Below are positions 7,095-14,790 of a stretch of DNA of 64,000 nt, piece by piece. The stretch spans positions 1 to 64,000 of the forward strand of contig NZ_CP082839.1 in NCBI RefSeq assembly GCF_019930585.1, given 5' to 3'. Under the pieces are notes generated by a model. It worked only from the letters and a program-made list of their open reading frames with translations, had not been told where the DNA came from and searched no databases. Source of the DNA: Sphingomonas nostoxanthinifaciens. GTDB lineage: Bacteria; Pseudomonadota; Alphaproteobacteria; Sphingomonadales; Sphingomonadaceae. Both the position numbers and the translations under genes were made by a program. Within the stretch, counting starts at the first letter, position 1, and each line of letters starts with the position of its first letter.

Positions 7095-9389
7095 CTAGGA
7101 TCGGTCGGAATGCGGCCGCAGCTGTCCGGGAGCGACGAACCCGATCGGCTGGATCGCCAGCGCATCCTGCTTCAGCCGCGCTGCCATCTGCGCATAATCG
7201 CGCTCCATTTCGTCGGTTACGCTTGCGCGCGTATCTTCCAGCGCGTGCGCGAAATCATCGGCGCCGACATTCGGGGCCTCGATGTTGCGGCGCAGCGCGG
7301 ACAGACCGGCGCGACGGACGAGATCCTCGAGATCCGCGCCGGTGAAACGCGGGGTACGCCGCGCCAGCATGTCGAGGTCGACGTCGTCGCCGAGCGGCAT
7401 GCTGCCGGTGTGGATGCCGAGGATGCGGCGCCGCCCGGCTTCGTCGGGCACCGAGACATAGACCAGTTCGTCGAACCGGCCGGGGCGCAGCAAGGCAGGG
7501 TCGATCAGGTTCGGCCGGTTGGTCGCGCCGATCACCACCACCGATTGCAGCGTCTCCAGCCCGTCCATCTCGGCGAGGATGGTGTTGACGACGCGTTCGG
7601 TCACCTGCGGCTCGCCCAGCCCGCCGCCGCGCGCGGGGACGAGGCTGTCGAGCTCGTCGATGAAGATCACGCACGGCGCCACCTGGCGGGCGCGCGCGAA
7701 CAGGCGCGCAATCTGCTGCTCGCTCTCGCCATACCATTTTGAGAGCAGGTCGCTCGATTTGGTGGCGATGAAATTGGCCTGCGCCTCGCGCGCGACCGCC
7801 TTGGCCAGCAGCGTCTTGCCGGTGCCGGGCGGCCCGTAGAGCAGGAAGCCCTTGGCCGGACGGATGCCGAGTCGGCGGAAGGCATCGGGCTCTTTGAGCG
7901 GCAGCTCGACACCTTCGCGCAGGCGTTCGCGCGCCTCGTCGAGCCCGCCGACATCGTCCCAGCCGACATTGGGCGCCTGTACCATCACCTCGCGCATCGC
8001 CGAGGGCTGGACGCGCTTCAGCGCCTCCTGGAAATCTTCGCGCGTCACCGACAATGTGTCGAGCACCTCGGGCGGGATCGTCTTTTCCTCGAGGTTGAGG
8101 CGCGGCATGATCCGCCGCACCGCCTCGATCGCCGCCTCGCGCGCCAGCGCCGCGAGATCGGCGCCGACGAACCCGTACGTCTGGCGCGACAATTCGTCGA
8201 GATCGACGCGGTCGCCCAAAGGCATGCCGCGCGCGTGGATGCCGAGGATCTCGCGCCGTCCGCGCTCGTCGGGCACGCCGATCACGATCTCGCGGTCGAA
8301 CCGGCCCGGACGACGCAGCGCCTCGTCGATCGCTTCGGGCCGGTTGGTGGCGGCGATGATGACGAGGTTCGCGCGCGGCTCCAGCCCGTCCATCAGCGTC
8401 AGCAATTGCGCGACGAGGCGTTTCTCGGCCTCGCCGCTGGTCTGGCCGCGCTTCGGCGCGATCGAGTCGATCTCGTCGATGAAGATGATCGAGGGCGCCT
8501 GCTCGGCAGCCTGCTCGAACACCTCGCGCAGCCGCTTCTCGCTCTCGCCATAGGCCGAGCCCATGATCTCGGGCCCGTTGATGAGGAAGAATTGGGCATG
8601 GCTCTCGTTCGCCACCGCGCGTGCCAGCCGGGTCTTTCCGGTGCCGGGCGGGCCATAGAGCAAGACGCCCTTGGGCGGATCGACGCCAAGACGCTGGAAC
8701 AATTCGGGATAGCGCAGCGGCAGCTCGACCATCTCGCGCACCTGATCGACCGTGCTGCCGAGCCCGCCAATATCGTCATAGGTGACGTCGGCGCGCCGGC
8801 CGCCGCCGTCGCGCGCCGGCTGATATTCGGCGCGCAGCTCGACCTCGGTATTGGCGTCGATGTGGACGATCCCCTTCGGCACGGTCGCGACCACCGCCAG
8901 CCGGATCTCCTGCAGCGAGAAAGCGGGCGCGTTCAGCATCGTGCGCAAGGCAGGGGGCATGTTGCCATGATCGATGCGCTGTTGGCCCGTGGTGGCGACC
9001 ACGTCGCCGGCGGTGAGCGGGCGCATGCCGAAGCTGCGCTTGAGCGCATCGCCCGAGCCCTGCAGGCGCAGATTCTCCTGCGCGGGCGCGAACACGACGC
9101 GCTGCGCGGGCAGGCTCGCGGCCTTGCGCACCTCGACAAACTCGCCCGAACCCACGCCGGCATTGGCGCGCTGTAGGCCGTCGAGGCGGAGAATCTCCAA
9201 CCCCTCGTCCTCGCTGTAAGGCAGCACGGCGCGCGCGGGCGTCGGGCGCTTACCAACGATCTCGACCACGTCGCCCTCGACCAGCCCGAGCGCGTTCATC
9301 GTTGCGCGCGACAGCCGGGCAAGCCCGCGTCCCGAATCCTCGGGCCGCGCATTCGCCACCTGCATCTTGCGCGTCTCGCCGTCCGCCAT
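7095..9389 (-). CDS. CDC48-family double AAA+ ATPase
   Basis: A 764-residue homologue of archaeal VAT and eukaryotic Cdc48/p97, hexameric unfoldases that extract or unfold proteins with ATP. The N-terminal double-psi-barrel region (about 1-180: GLARLSRATMNALGLVEGDVVEI) is followed by two AAA+ modules. D1 has GPPGTGKTRLARAVA near 245 and IIFIDEIDSIAPKRG. D2 has GPPGTGKTLLAKAVA near 520 and VIFIDELDSLVPARGG. Both modules keep Walker A and B and an arginine-finger region, so both should hydrolyse ATP. The start follows GAGGAG at 9389 and gives the family's usual length; a long in-frame upstream extension lacks homology. The leader region contains a strong terminator hairpin (9450-9482) on the same strand. 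Confidence 0.92.
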   Translation of the reverse strand: MADGETRKMQVANARPEDSGRGLARLSRATMNALGLVEGDVVEIVGKRPTPARAVLPYSEDEGLEILRLDGLQRANAGVGSGEFVEVRKAASLPAQRVVFAPAQENLRLQGSGDALKRSFGMRPLTAGDVVATTGQQRIDHGNMPPALRTMLNAPAFSLQEIRLAVVATVPKGIVHIDANTEVELRAEYQPARDGGGRRADVTYDDIGGLGSTVDQVREMVELPLRYPELFQRLGVDPPKGVLLYGPPGTGKTRLARAVANESHAQFFLINGPEIMGSAYGESEKRLREVFEQAAEQAPSIIFIDEIDSIAPKRGQTSGEAEKRLVAQLLTLMDGLEPRANLVIIAATNRPEAIDEALRRPGRFDREIVIGVPDERGRREILGIHARGMPLGDRVDLDELSRQTYGFVGADLAALAREAAIEAVRRIMPRLNLEEKTIPPEVLDTLSVTREDFQEALKRVQPSAMREVMVQAPNVGWDDVGGLDEARERLREGVELPLKEPDAFRRLGIRPAKGFLLYGPPGTGKTLLAKAVAREAQANFIATKSSDLLSKWYGESEQQIARLFARARQVAPCVIFIDELDSLVPARGGGLGEPQVTERVVNTILAEMDGLETLQSVVVIGATNRPNLIDPALLRPGRFDELVYVSVPDEAGRRRILGIHTGSMPLGDDVDLDMLARRTPRFTGADLEDLVRRAGLSALRRNIEAPNVGADDFAHALEDTRASVTDEMERDYAQMAARLKQDALAIQPIGFVAPGQLRPHSDRS

Positions 9390-9449
9390 TCCCGATCTCC
9401 TCGACTGGCGAGATAAGACCGCGCGGCGCGGTTGCGACCCCGCGAGGAC

Positions 9450-9482
9450 AAAAAAAGGGCCGCGTCCCGAAGGAGCGGCCCT
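9450..9482 (-). terminator. Rho-independent terminator in the leader of the Cdc48 gene
   Basis: On the minus strand, GGGCCGC and GCGGCCC pair across an 11-base loop and are followed by seven T residues. It points toward the Cdc48 gene, ending transcripts about 60 bases before that start codon, as expected for an attenuator or a small RNA gene. Confidence 0.7.
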
Positions 9483-9510
9483 GTAGTCTAGGAGAGGATG
9501 CCTGAAAGGC
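9450..9510 (-). ncRNA. Candidate small RNA or attenuated leader RNA
   Basis: From a predicted start near 9510 the minus strand would yield about 60 bases: a small hairpin TGCCT-ttc-AGGCA, a single-stranded TCCTCTCCTAG stretch complementary to Shine-Dalgarno sequences, then the terminator hairpin with its T tract. Short hairpin, anti-SD segment and terminator together resemble alphaproteobacterial trans-acting sRNAs. It could equally be the prematurely terminated leader of the Cdc48 mRNA. No family was assigned. Confidence 0.45.
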
Positions 9511-9516
9511 AGTTTG

Positions 9517-9545
9517 GTTATGCTACCGCTAACGCTATTGTGCAA
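9517..9545 (-). promoter_or_regulatory. Candidate sigma-70-type promoter, with LacI-like half-palindrome
   Basis: Minus-strand TTGCAC (9545-9540) and CATAAC (9522-9517) are separated by 17 bases, an acceptable -35/-10 pair. Inside it the plus strand reads TGCTACCGCTAACG (9521-9534), 11 of 14 matches to the LacI-family operator TGTTAGCGCTAACA. Both assignments are by eye. Confidence 0.35.
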
Positions 9546-9567
9546 GTGCGAACGCGTTTGTTGCCGT

Positions 9568-9587
9568 TGCGAATTGCGCAATTCGCA
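9568..9587. promoter_or_regulatory. 20-bp perfect palindrome, candidate LysR operator
   Basis: TGCGAATTGCGCAATTCGCA equals its own reverse complement. It lies 72 bases before the lysR start and about 20 bases upstream of the minus-strand promoter candidate, the usual place for a LysR-type activator to control itself and a divergent transcript. It contains the T-N11-A spacing of LysR boxes. Confidence 0.5.
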
Positions 9588-9659
9588 CGTCGGGATAGAA
9601 TGCGTATGCTGTTTCGCAGGATAATGGCCGCGCCCGACTAGCAGCGAGAGGAGCTTTCC

Positions 9660-10538
9660 ATGCGCCGATTGCCGCCGCTCACCGCCGTCGAGGCGTTCGT
9701 CCAAGTCGCGCGACTCGGCTCCGTGAAGGCTGCGGCCGAGGAATTGGCACTTTCGTCACCGGCATTGAGTCGGCGTATCCAGGCGCTGGAACGCTTCGTC
9801 GCACGGCCACTGTTCGAGCGGCGCCATCAGGCGATGATCCTCAACGGCGACGGCGAATTGCTGCTGGCGCGCGTTGCCCCCGCTCTGGACGCGCTTGCCG
9901 TTGCAATAGACACAACCACCGGCGAAACCGATCTCCTGCGGCTGCGGCTCAACGTGCCGCCGCTCTTCGCGTCGCAGCGGCTGATCGGCAAGCTTCCCTC
10001 GCTGCGGGCGAAGCATCCGACCTTCCACATCGACCTCGATACCCAGCCGCATCCGCTGGCGCGGCTGGGCGAGGGGCTGGACGCGGCGATCATCATCGCG
10101 CGCGATATCGATCCGCAATTTTACAGCCGAAAGATCGCGCGCAGCCGCATCGCCGCGATCGGCTCGCAGCAATTGCGCGAGGGCGACCATCCGATCAATC
10201 GTCCGGCCGACATCGCCAACGCCACCATCCTGGTCCATCGCGACATGTCCGAGCTGTTCAACATCTGGCGCGAGGCGGTCGGCGCGCCCGATCTGGAGCC
10301 TGCCGCGATCGACCATTTCGATTCGGGCCAACTCATCCTCGACGCCGCCGCACAGGGGCTGGGCGTAGCGTTCATGCTCGACGAGCATGTCGAGGGCTCG
10401 CGCGACGCGCGGCTCATCAACCTCTTCGAATATGAGGTCGATTCCAGCTACAGCTACTGGTTCGCGTCCCGCCGCGCGGCGCTTTCGAACCGCGCGGTCA
10501 GGATCTTCCACGACTGGATGTTCGAAGCGATCGTCTGA
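9660..10538 (+). CDS. LysR-family transcriptional regulator
   Basis: A 292-residue LysR-type regulator. The N-terminal winged HTH (about 1-62) reads LPPLTAVEAFVQVARLGSVKAAAEELALSSPALSRRIQALERFV, close to the GcvA subgroup. The C-terminal effector-binding domain (about 90-290) includes LGEGLDAAIIIA and GQLILDAAAQGLGVAFM, the typical periplasmic-binding-protein-like halves. GAGGAG sits six bases before the ATG. It is transcribed divergently from the Cdc48 gene, with a perfect palindrome in between, so autoregulation and control of the divergent transcript are plausible. The ligand is unknown. Confidence 0.9.
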   Translation: MRRLPPLTAVEAFVQVARLGSVKAAAEELALSSPALSRRIQALERFVARPLFERRHQAMILNGDGELLLARVAPALDALAVAIDTTTGETDLLRLRLNVPPLFASQRLIGKLPSLRAKHPTFHIDLDTQPHPLARLGEGLDAAIIIARDIDPQFYSRKIARSRIAAIGSQQLREGDHPINRPADIANATILVHRDMSELFNIWREAVGAPDLEPAAIDHFDSGQLILDAAAQGLGVAFMLDEHVEGSRDARLINLFEYEVDSSYSYWFASRRAALSNRAVRIFHDWMFEAIV

Positions 10539-10553
10539 ACGATCGCTCCCCGA

Positions 10554-11015
10554 TTATTCGGCTTCGCTCACCGTCGCCTTGAGGATCTTGCCGGGGGTGC
10601 GCGGCGGCTCGCCCTTGGGCAGCGCGTCGACCTGCTCCATGCCCGAAATCACCTCACCCCAGACGGTATATTGGCGATCGAGGAAGGTCGCGTCGTCGAG
10701 GCAGATGAAGAACTGGCTGTTGGCGCTGTCCGGGCTCGATGCGCGCGCCATCGAGCAGACGCCGCGCACGTGCGGTTCCTTCGAGAATTCGGCCTTCAGG
10801 TTCGGCTTCTTCGAGCCGCTCATGCCGGTGCCGGTCGGATCGCCGCCCTGCGCCATGAAGCCGGGGATCACGCGATGGAACACCACGTCGTCGTAAAACC
10901 CTTCTTCCGCCAGCTCCTTGATCCGCTGGACATGGTTGGGGGCGAGGTCGGGACGCAGCTTGATGACGACATCGCCGCCGGTATCGAGGGTGAGCGTCAG
11001 CAGTTCGTCGGCCAT
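10554..11015 (-). CDS. Peptidyl-prolyl cis-trans isomerase, cyclophilin type
   Basis: A 153-residue single-domain cyclophilin that isomerises X-Pro peptide bonds. It has the family core VVFHRVIPGFMAQGGDPTGTG (FHRVIPGFMxQGGD, about residues 49-69), SMARASSPDSANSQFFIC (about 91-108) and YTVWGEVISGMEQVD. There is no signal peptide, so a cytosolic PpiB-like role is likely. The start at 11015 is preceded by AGGAGAG; a longer in-frame upstream reading lacks homology. It lies 43 bases downstream of the flavin monooxygenase gene on the same strand and may share its transcript. Confidence 0.93.
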   Translation of the reverse strand: MADELLTLTLDTGGDVVIKLRPDLAPNHVQRIKELAEEGFYDDVVFHRVIPGFMAQGGDPTGTGMSGSKKPNLKAEFSKEPHVRGVCSMARASSPDSANSQFFICLDDATFLDRQYTVWGEVISGMEQVDALPKGEPPRTPGKILKATVSEAE

Positions 11016-11058
11016 GTTTCTCTCCTGTGAGGGTATGGATGCGGAAGTCTGCGGCCGC

Positions 11059-12075
11059 TTAGGCAGCGGCAGCGGATCGCGCCAGCCCATATTCGGCGGC
11101 GATCAGTTCGTAGGATCGGCGGCGGGCGGCGCGATCGGGCATGATGTTGACCAGCATCATCTCGTCGGCACCGTAGGCATCGGCGACACCGTCGAGCTGC
11201 TGGTGCACGTCATGCGCGGTGCCGAGCGTCATGCGCCGGTTGCGTTGCGCGGCGAGCGGGTTCGCCTCGAGCCAGACCAGCGCGTCATCGACCGAGGGCA
11301 CCGCGATCAACCGGCCCGCGATGAGATGCGCGAACATCATGCGCGAAGGCGCGGCGAGCCGTTCGGCCTCTGCCGTGCTGTCGGCGGCGATGGCCCATGT
11401 GGCGACCATCACGCGCGGTTCGGCTTGGCGGGCGGATGGCCGGAAATTGCTGCGGTAGGATCGAGCGAGCATCGCCCCGTCCGAATTGATGAAGTCGGCA
11501 AAGCAGTAAGGCATCCCGCGCTCCGCCGCCCAGCGCGCCGAATCGGGCGAGGAGCCGAGCATCCACAGCTCGGGGCCGCCACCGCCGGAGGGAATGGTGG
11601 CCTGCAGCGCGGCGAACGGATGGCCATCGTCCAGCGTCCCGTCGAGATAGCCGGTCAGCTCGGCCAGCTGGTCCGGAAAGTCGTTGGGCATGTAACGGCT
11701 ACGGTCGCGCTGGAGCGCCAACGCGGTGCGCTGGTCGCTGCCCGGCGCGCGCCCCAGCCCCAGGTCGATCCGCCCCGGAGCCAGCGCGGAGAGCAAAGCG
11801 AACGTCTCCGCGACCTTGAAGGGCGAATAATGCGGCAGCATGATCCCACCTGATCCGACGCGGATCCGGGCCGTCGCGAGCGCAACCGGGCCGATCAGCG
11901 CCTCGGGCGCCGATCCGGCCAGCGCCGGCGAGGCATGATGTTCCGCCAGCCAATAGCGTTCGTAGCCGAGCGCATCGCAGGTTCTGGCGAGATCGAGCGT
12001 GTTGCGTACCGCCTGTGCCGCGTCGGAATCGGCGGCGATCGGCGACTGGTCGAGGACGGAGAGCGTATAGGTCAT
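11059..12075 (-). CDS. LLM-class flavin-dependent oxidoreductase
   Basis: A 338-residue bacterial-luciferase-like monooxygenase (YhbW/MsnO8 type). It starts LSVLDQSPIAADSDAAQAV and carries ERYWLAEHHASPALAGSAPE, RIRVGSGGIMLPHYSPFKVAE and the tight LGLGRAPGSD loop, all diagnostic of this FMN-dependent TIM-barrel family. Members use reduced flavin to oxygenate varied substrates; the substrate here is unknown. The start at 12075 is where conservation begins; an upstream in-frame start would add 15 unrelated residues. Confidence 0.9.
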   Translation of the reverse strand: MTYTLSVLDQSPIAADSDAAQAVRNTLDLARTCDALGYERYWLAEHHASPALAGSAPEALIGPVALATARIRVGSGGIMLPHYSPFKVAETFALLSALAPGRIDLGLGRAPGSDQRTALALQRDRSRYMPNDFPDQLAELTGYLDGTLDDGHPFAALQATIPSGGGGPELWMLGSSPDSARWAAERGMPYCFADFINSDGAMLARSYRSNFRPSARQAEPRVMVATWAIAADSTAEAERLAAPSRMMFAHLIAGRLIAVPSVDDALVWLEANPLAAQRNRRMTLGTAHDVHQQLDGVADAYGADEMMLVNIMPDRAARRRSYELIAAEYGLARSAAAA

Positions 12076-12172
12076 GCGCGACCATATGGGACGGGGATGG
12101 CGGCAATGAAGGGCTGACAAGCCGCCGACCCGCGACTAAGCGCGGCGACGACGCCCCACGGAGACCCCCGCC

Positions 12173-13588
12173 ATGAGCGATCTCGACACCGACATCGCTC
12201 CGTTTGCGGCCGACGCTGCCGAAAATCCGCACGATGCGGAGGCGCGGCTGACCTCCGATTTCGTCGATCGCGTGATCGAGCGGGTCGATGCGGGCGAGAT
12301 CGACGCCGCGCGCGCGCTGGTGGCGCCGCTCCATCCCGCCGACATCGCCGATCTGTTCGAGCTGGCGCCGTCGGACGACCGCCAGCCGCTCGCGACCGCG
12401 CTGGCCGACCTAATCGACGGCGACGTGCTCGCCGAGATGAACGACTGGGTGCGCGAGCAGATCATGGAGGAATTGTCGGCGCATCAGGTCGCCGAGATCG
12501 CCTCCGAGCTCGATACCGACGACGCCGTCGCGATCATCGCCGACATGGAGGAGGAGGATCAGCGCGCCGTCCTCCGCGCGATGGAGCCCGACGATCGCGC
12601 CGCGATCGAGGAGGCGCTCTCCTACCCCGACGAATCCGCCGGCCGCCTGATGCAACGCGACTTGATCGCGGTGCCCGAACATTGGACGGTCGGCGACGTG
12701 CGCGACTATCTGCACGGCAACGAGGATCTGACGACCGACTTCTGGGAAGTGTTCGTCGTCGATATCGGCCACAAGCCGATCGGCACCTGCAAGCTGTCGT
12801 GGCTGATGCGCGCACCCGACGTTACGCCGGTTTCCGACGTGATGATGCGCGAGCAGACGTTGATCCCGGCCGACATGGATCAGGAGGAGGTGGCGCTCCG
12901 CTTCCAGAAATATGCGCTCATTTCGGCGGCGGTGATCGACACGTCCGGCCGGCTGGTCGGCATGATCACCGTCGACGATGTGGTCCACATCATCCAGGAG
13001 GAAGCGGGCGAGGACGCGCTGCTGCTGTCCGGCGCGGGCGACGGCGACATCAACGAGCCGATCCTGTTCACGGTGCGCACGCGCCTGCTGTGGCTGGTGG
13101 TCAATCTCGGCACGGCGATCATCGCCTCGTCGGTGGTCGGCCTGTTCCAGGGCGAGATCGCCAAATTCGCCTTGCTCGCGGTGCTGATGCCGATCGTCTC
13201 GGGGATGGGCGGCAATGCCGGCACGCAGACGCTGGCGGTGATCGTGCGCGCGATCGCGACCGATCAGCTCGTCAGCTCGAACACGGTGCGCGCGATCGGC
13301 CGCGAGTTCCGCATCGCCGCCGCCAACGGCAGCGCGCTGGGCCTGCTGATCGGCGGGGGCACCTACCTGATCTATCGCAACCCGATGCTGGCGTTGACGA
13401 TCGGGCTCGCCATGCTCATCAACAATCTGATCGCCGGGCTAGCGGGCGTGCTGATCCCGATCGGGCTGGACAAGGCGCGGGTCGATCCGGCGGTGTCGTC
13501 GGCGGTGTTCGTGACGATGTGCACGGATTGCATGGGTTTCTTCTCGTTTCTCGGCCTCGCGACCCTGTTCCACCTGCAGGCGGGTTGA
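12173..13588 (+). CDS. mgtE: Magnesium transporter MgtE
   Basis: A 471-residue MgtE-type Mg2+ channel. Domains in order: acidic N-terminal superhelical domain (about 25-150, with ALVAPLHPADIADLFELAP and IIADMEEEDQRAVLRAM), paired CBS domains (about 150-280, including VSDVMMREQTLIPAD and GRLVGMITVDDVV), then five hydrophobic segments (about 300-470) with the signature PIVSGMGGNAGTQTL and AVFVTMCTDCMGFFSFLGLA. The acidic Asp/Glu-rich cytosolic part is the known Mg2+ sensor that gates the pore. GGAG lies before the ATG. It is likely monocistronic; DUF1489 follows after 31 bases. Confidence 0.95.
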   Translation: MSDLDTDIAPFAADAAENPHDAEARLTSDFVDRVIERVDAGEIDAARALVAPLHPADIADLFELAPSDDRQPLATALADLIDGDVLAEMNDWVREQIMEELSAHQVAEIASELDTDDAVAIIADMEEEDQRAVLRAMEPDDRAAIEEALSYPDESAGRLMQRDLIAVPEHWTVGDVRDYLHGNEDLTTDFWEVFVVDIGHKPIGTCKLSWLMRAPDVTPVSDVMMREQTLIPADMDQEEVALRFQKYALISAAVIDTSGRLVGMITVDDVVHIIQEEAGEDALLLSGAGDGDINEPILFTVRTRLLWLVVNLGTAIIASSVVGLFQGEIAKFALLAVLMPIVSGMGGNAGTQTLAVIVRAIATDQLVSSNTVRAIGREFRIAAANGSALGLLIGGGTYLIYRNPMLALTIGLAMLINNLIAGLAGVLIPIGLDKARVDPAVSSAVFVTMCTDCMGFFSFLGLATLFHLQAG

Positions 13589-13619
13589 AGCGCGCGCGCG
13601 GCGCGCCACATCTGCGGCA

Positions 13620-14018
13620 ATGGCGCTTCATCTGACCAAGGTCGCGTTCGGCTGCGACGATATCGACGTGTTGCGTGGCCGGCTGGAGGGGCGTGCGGTC
13701 GACGGGGGCACGTGGATCAACACGCGCTACAAGCCGACGCGCGCCGCCGAGCTCGAGGGTGGATCGCTGTTCTGGATCCTCAAGCACCAGCTGATCGCCC
13801 GCAGCCCGATCCTCGGCTTCGGCGAGGCGGAGGGGCGCTGCCTGATCCGCCTCGATCCACGCGTGGTGCCGGTGCGGCTGCGCCCCAAGCGTGCGCATCA
13901 GGGCTGGCGCTATCTGGTCGAGGCGGATGCGCCGCCGGATCTGGACGGCGCGGTCGACGATCTGGCGGCGCTGCCGCCCGCCTTGGTCAGCGCGCTCGCC
14001 GGATTGTATCTCGTCTGA
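13620..14018 (+). CDS. DUF1489 family protein
   Basis: A 132-residue protein matching the alphaproteobacterial DUF1489 family: LHLTKVAFGCDDID at the start, GGTWINTRYKPTRAAEL and GSLFWILKHQLIARSPILGF in the middle, and RAHQGWRYLVEADAPPDL near the end. The function is unknown; members are small soluble proteins often next to housekeeping genes. It follows mgtE in the same direction and converges on the GIN-domain gene with three bases between the stops. Confidence 0.85.
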   Translation: MALHLTKVAFGCDDIDVLRGRLEGRAVDGGTWINTRYKPTRAAELEGGSLFWILKHQLIARSPILGFGEAEGRCLIRLDPRVVPVRLRPKRAHQGWRYLVEADAPPDLDGAVDDLAALPPALVSALAGLYLV

Positions 14019-14021
14019 GCG

Positions 14022-14723
14022 TCAGCGGCAGCGCACGTCGCCCACGCCGCGCTTGGTGATCGTGCATTGCGCGCCGCCGGTGACGCGCACGTCGCCCACG
14101 CCGAACAGATTGACCGTGGCCGCACGGCTGGCGGCGGCATCGATATTGCCGGTGCCCGACAGCGAGATGGTCGCATCCTGCGCCATCAGCGTGCCCGTAC
14201 GGAAATTGCCCGATCCGCGCAGCGCCAGCGTCGAGCGCCCGACCCGGCCGGCGGCGCTGATGTCGCCCGATCCGCTGAGCGACATCGATACCGCTTCCGC
14301 CTGCAGCGCGCCGATCTTCACGTCGCCCGATCCGGACAGCGACGCATCGAAGCCGCGCGTGCGCACGACATCCACGGACAGATCACCCGAGCCGGTGAGC
14401 GCGACACCGCGCACCATCGGCGCGCTCACCTCGACGATCGTCGGACGGTGGCTGCCCCAGTTCCAGTGCCAGTTGCGATCGGGCCGCATGCCGATCACCA
14501 GCGCGCCGTCGCGTATCTCGACCGTCAGTCGGTCGAGCACCTCCTGCTCGCCGGTGGCGTGCACCGACGGTGCTGCGCCGGTGTGGATGCGCACGTCGAA
14601 CGATCCGGTGCTGCGTACCTGATCAAAACCACCGACCGGAAAGCTGCGCACCGCGGCGGAGGATGGTGCCGCCGCGGCGACGAGCAGGCCGAGGGCAAGG
14701 GCATGAGCGACGATCGGGCGCAT
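14022..14723 (-). CDS. Secreted protein with head GIN domain (DUF2807)
   Basis: A 233-residue exported protein. A signal peptide (MRPIVAHALALGLLVAAAAPSSAA) is followed by the putative auto-transporter adhesin head GIN domain, a right-handed beta structure visible as repeated segments: LTGSGDLSVDV, LSGSGDVKIGA, LSGSGDISAAG, LRGSGNFRTGT, LSGTGNIDAAA and FGVGDVRVTGG. The recurring G-S/T-G-D/N marks successive beta turns. A role in the envelope is likely but the ligand is unknown. The start at 14723 is favoured by the signal peptide and GGAGA upstream. Confidence 0.85.
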   Translation of the reverse strand: MRPIVAHALALGLLVAAAAPSSAAVRSFPVGGFDQVRSTGSFDVRIHTGAAPSVHATGEQEVLDRLTVEIRDGALVIGMRPDRNWHWNWGSHRPTIVEVSAPMVRGVALTGSGDLSVDVVRTRGFDASLSGSGDVKIGALQAEAVSMSLSGSGDISAAGRVGRSTLALRGSGNFRTGTLMAQDATISLSGTGNIDAAASRAATVNLFGVGDVRVTGGAQCTITKRGVGDVRCR

Positions 14724-14790
14724 GGATATCTCCACTGTGTTAGGAGTATGATACACCTCGCTGGACCGGTGTCAACGGCGGGTGGCGCCC

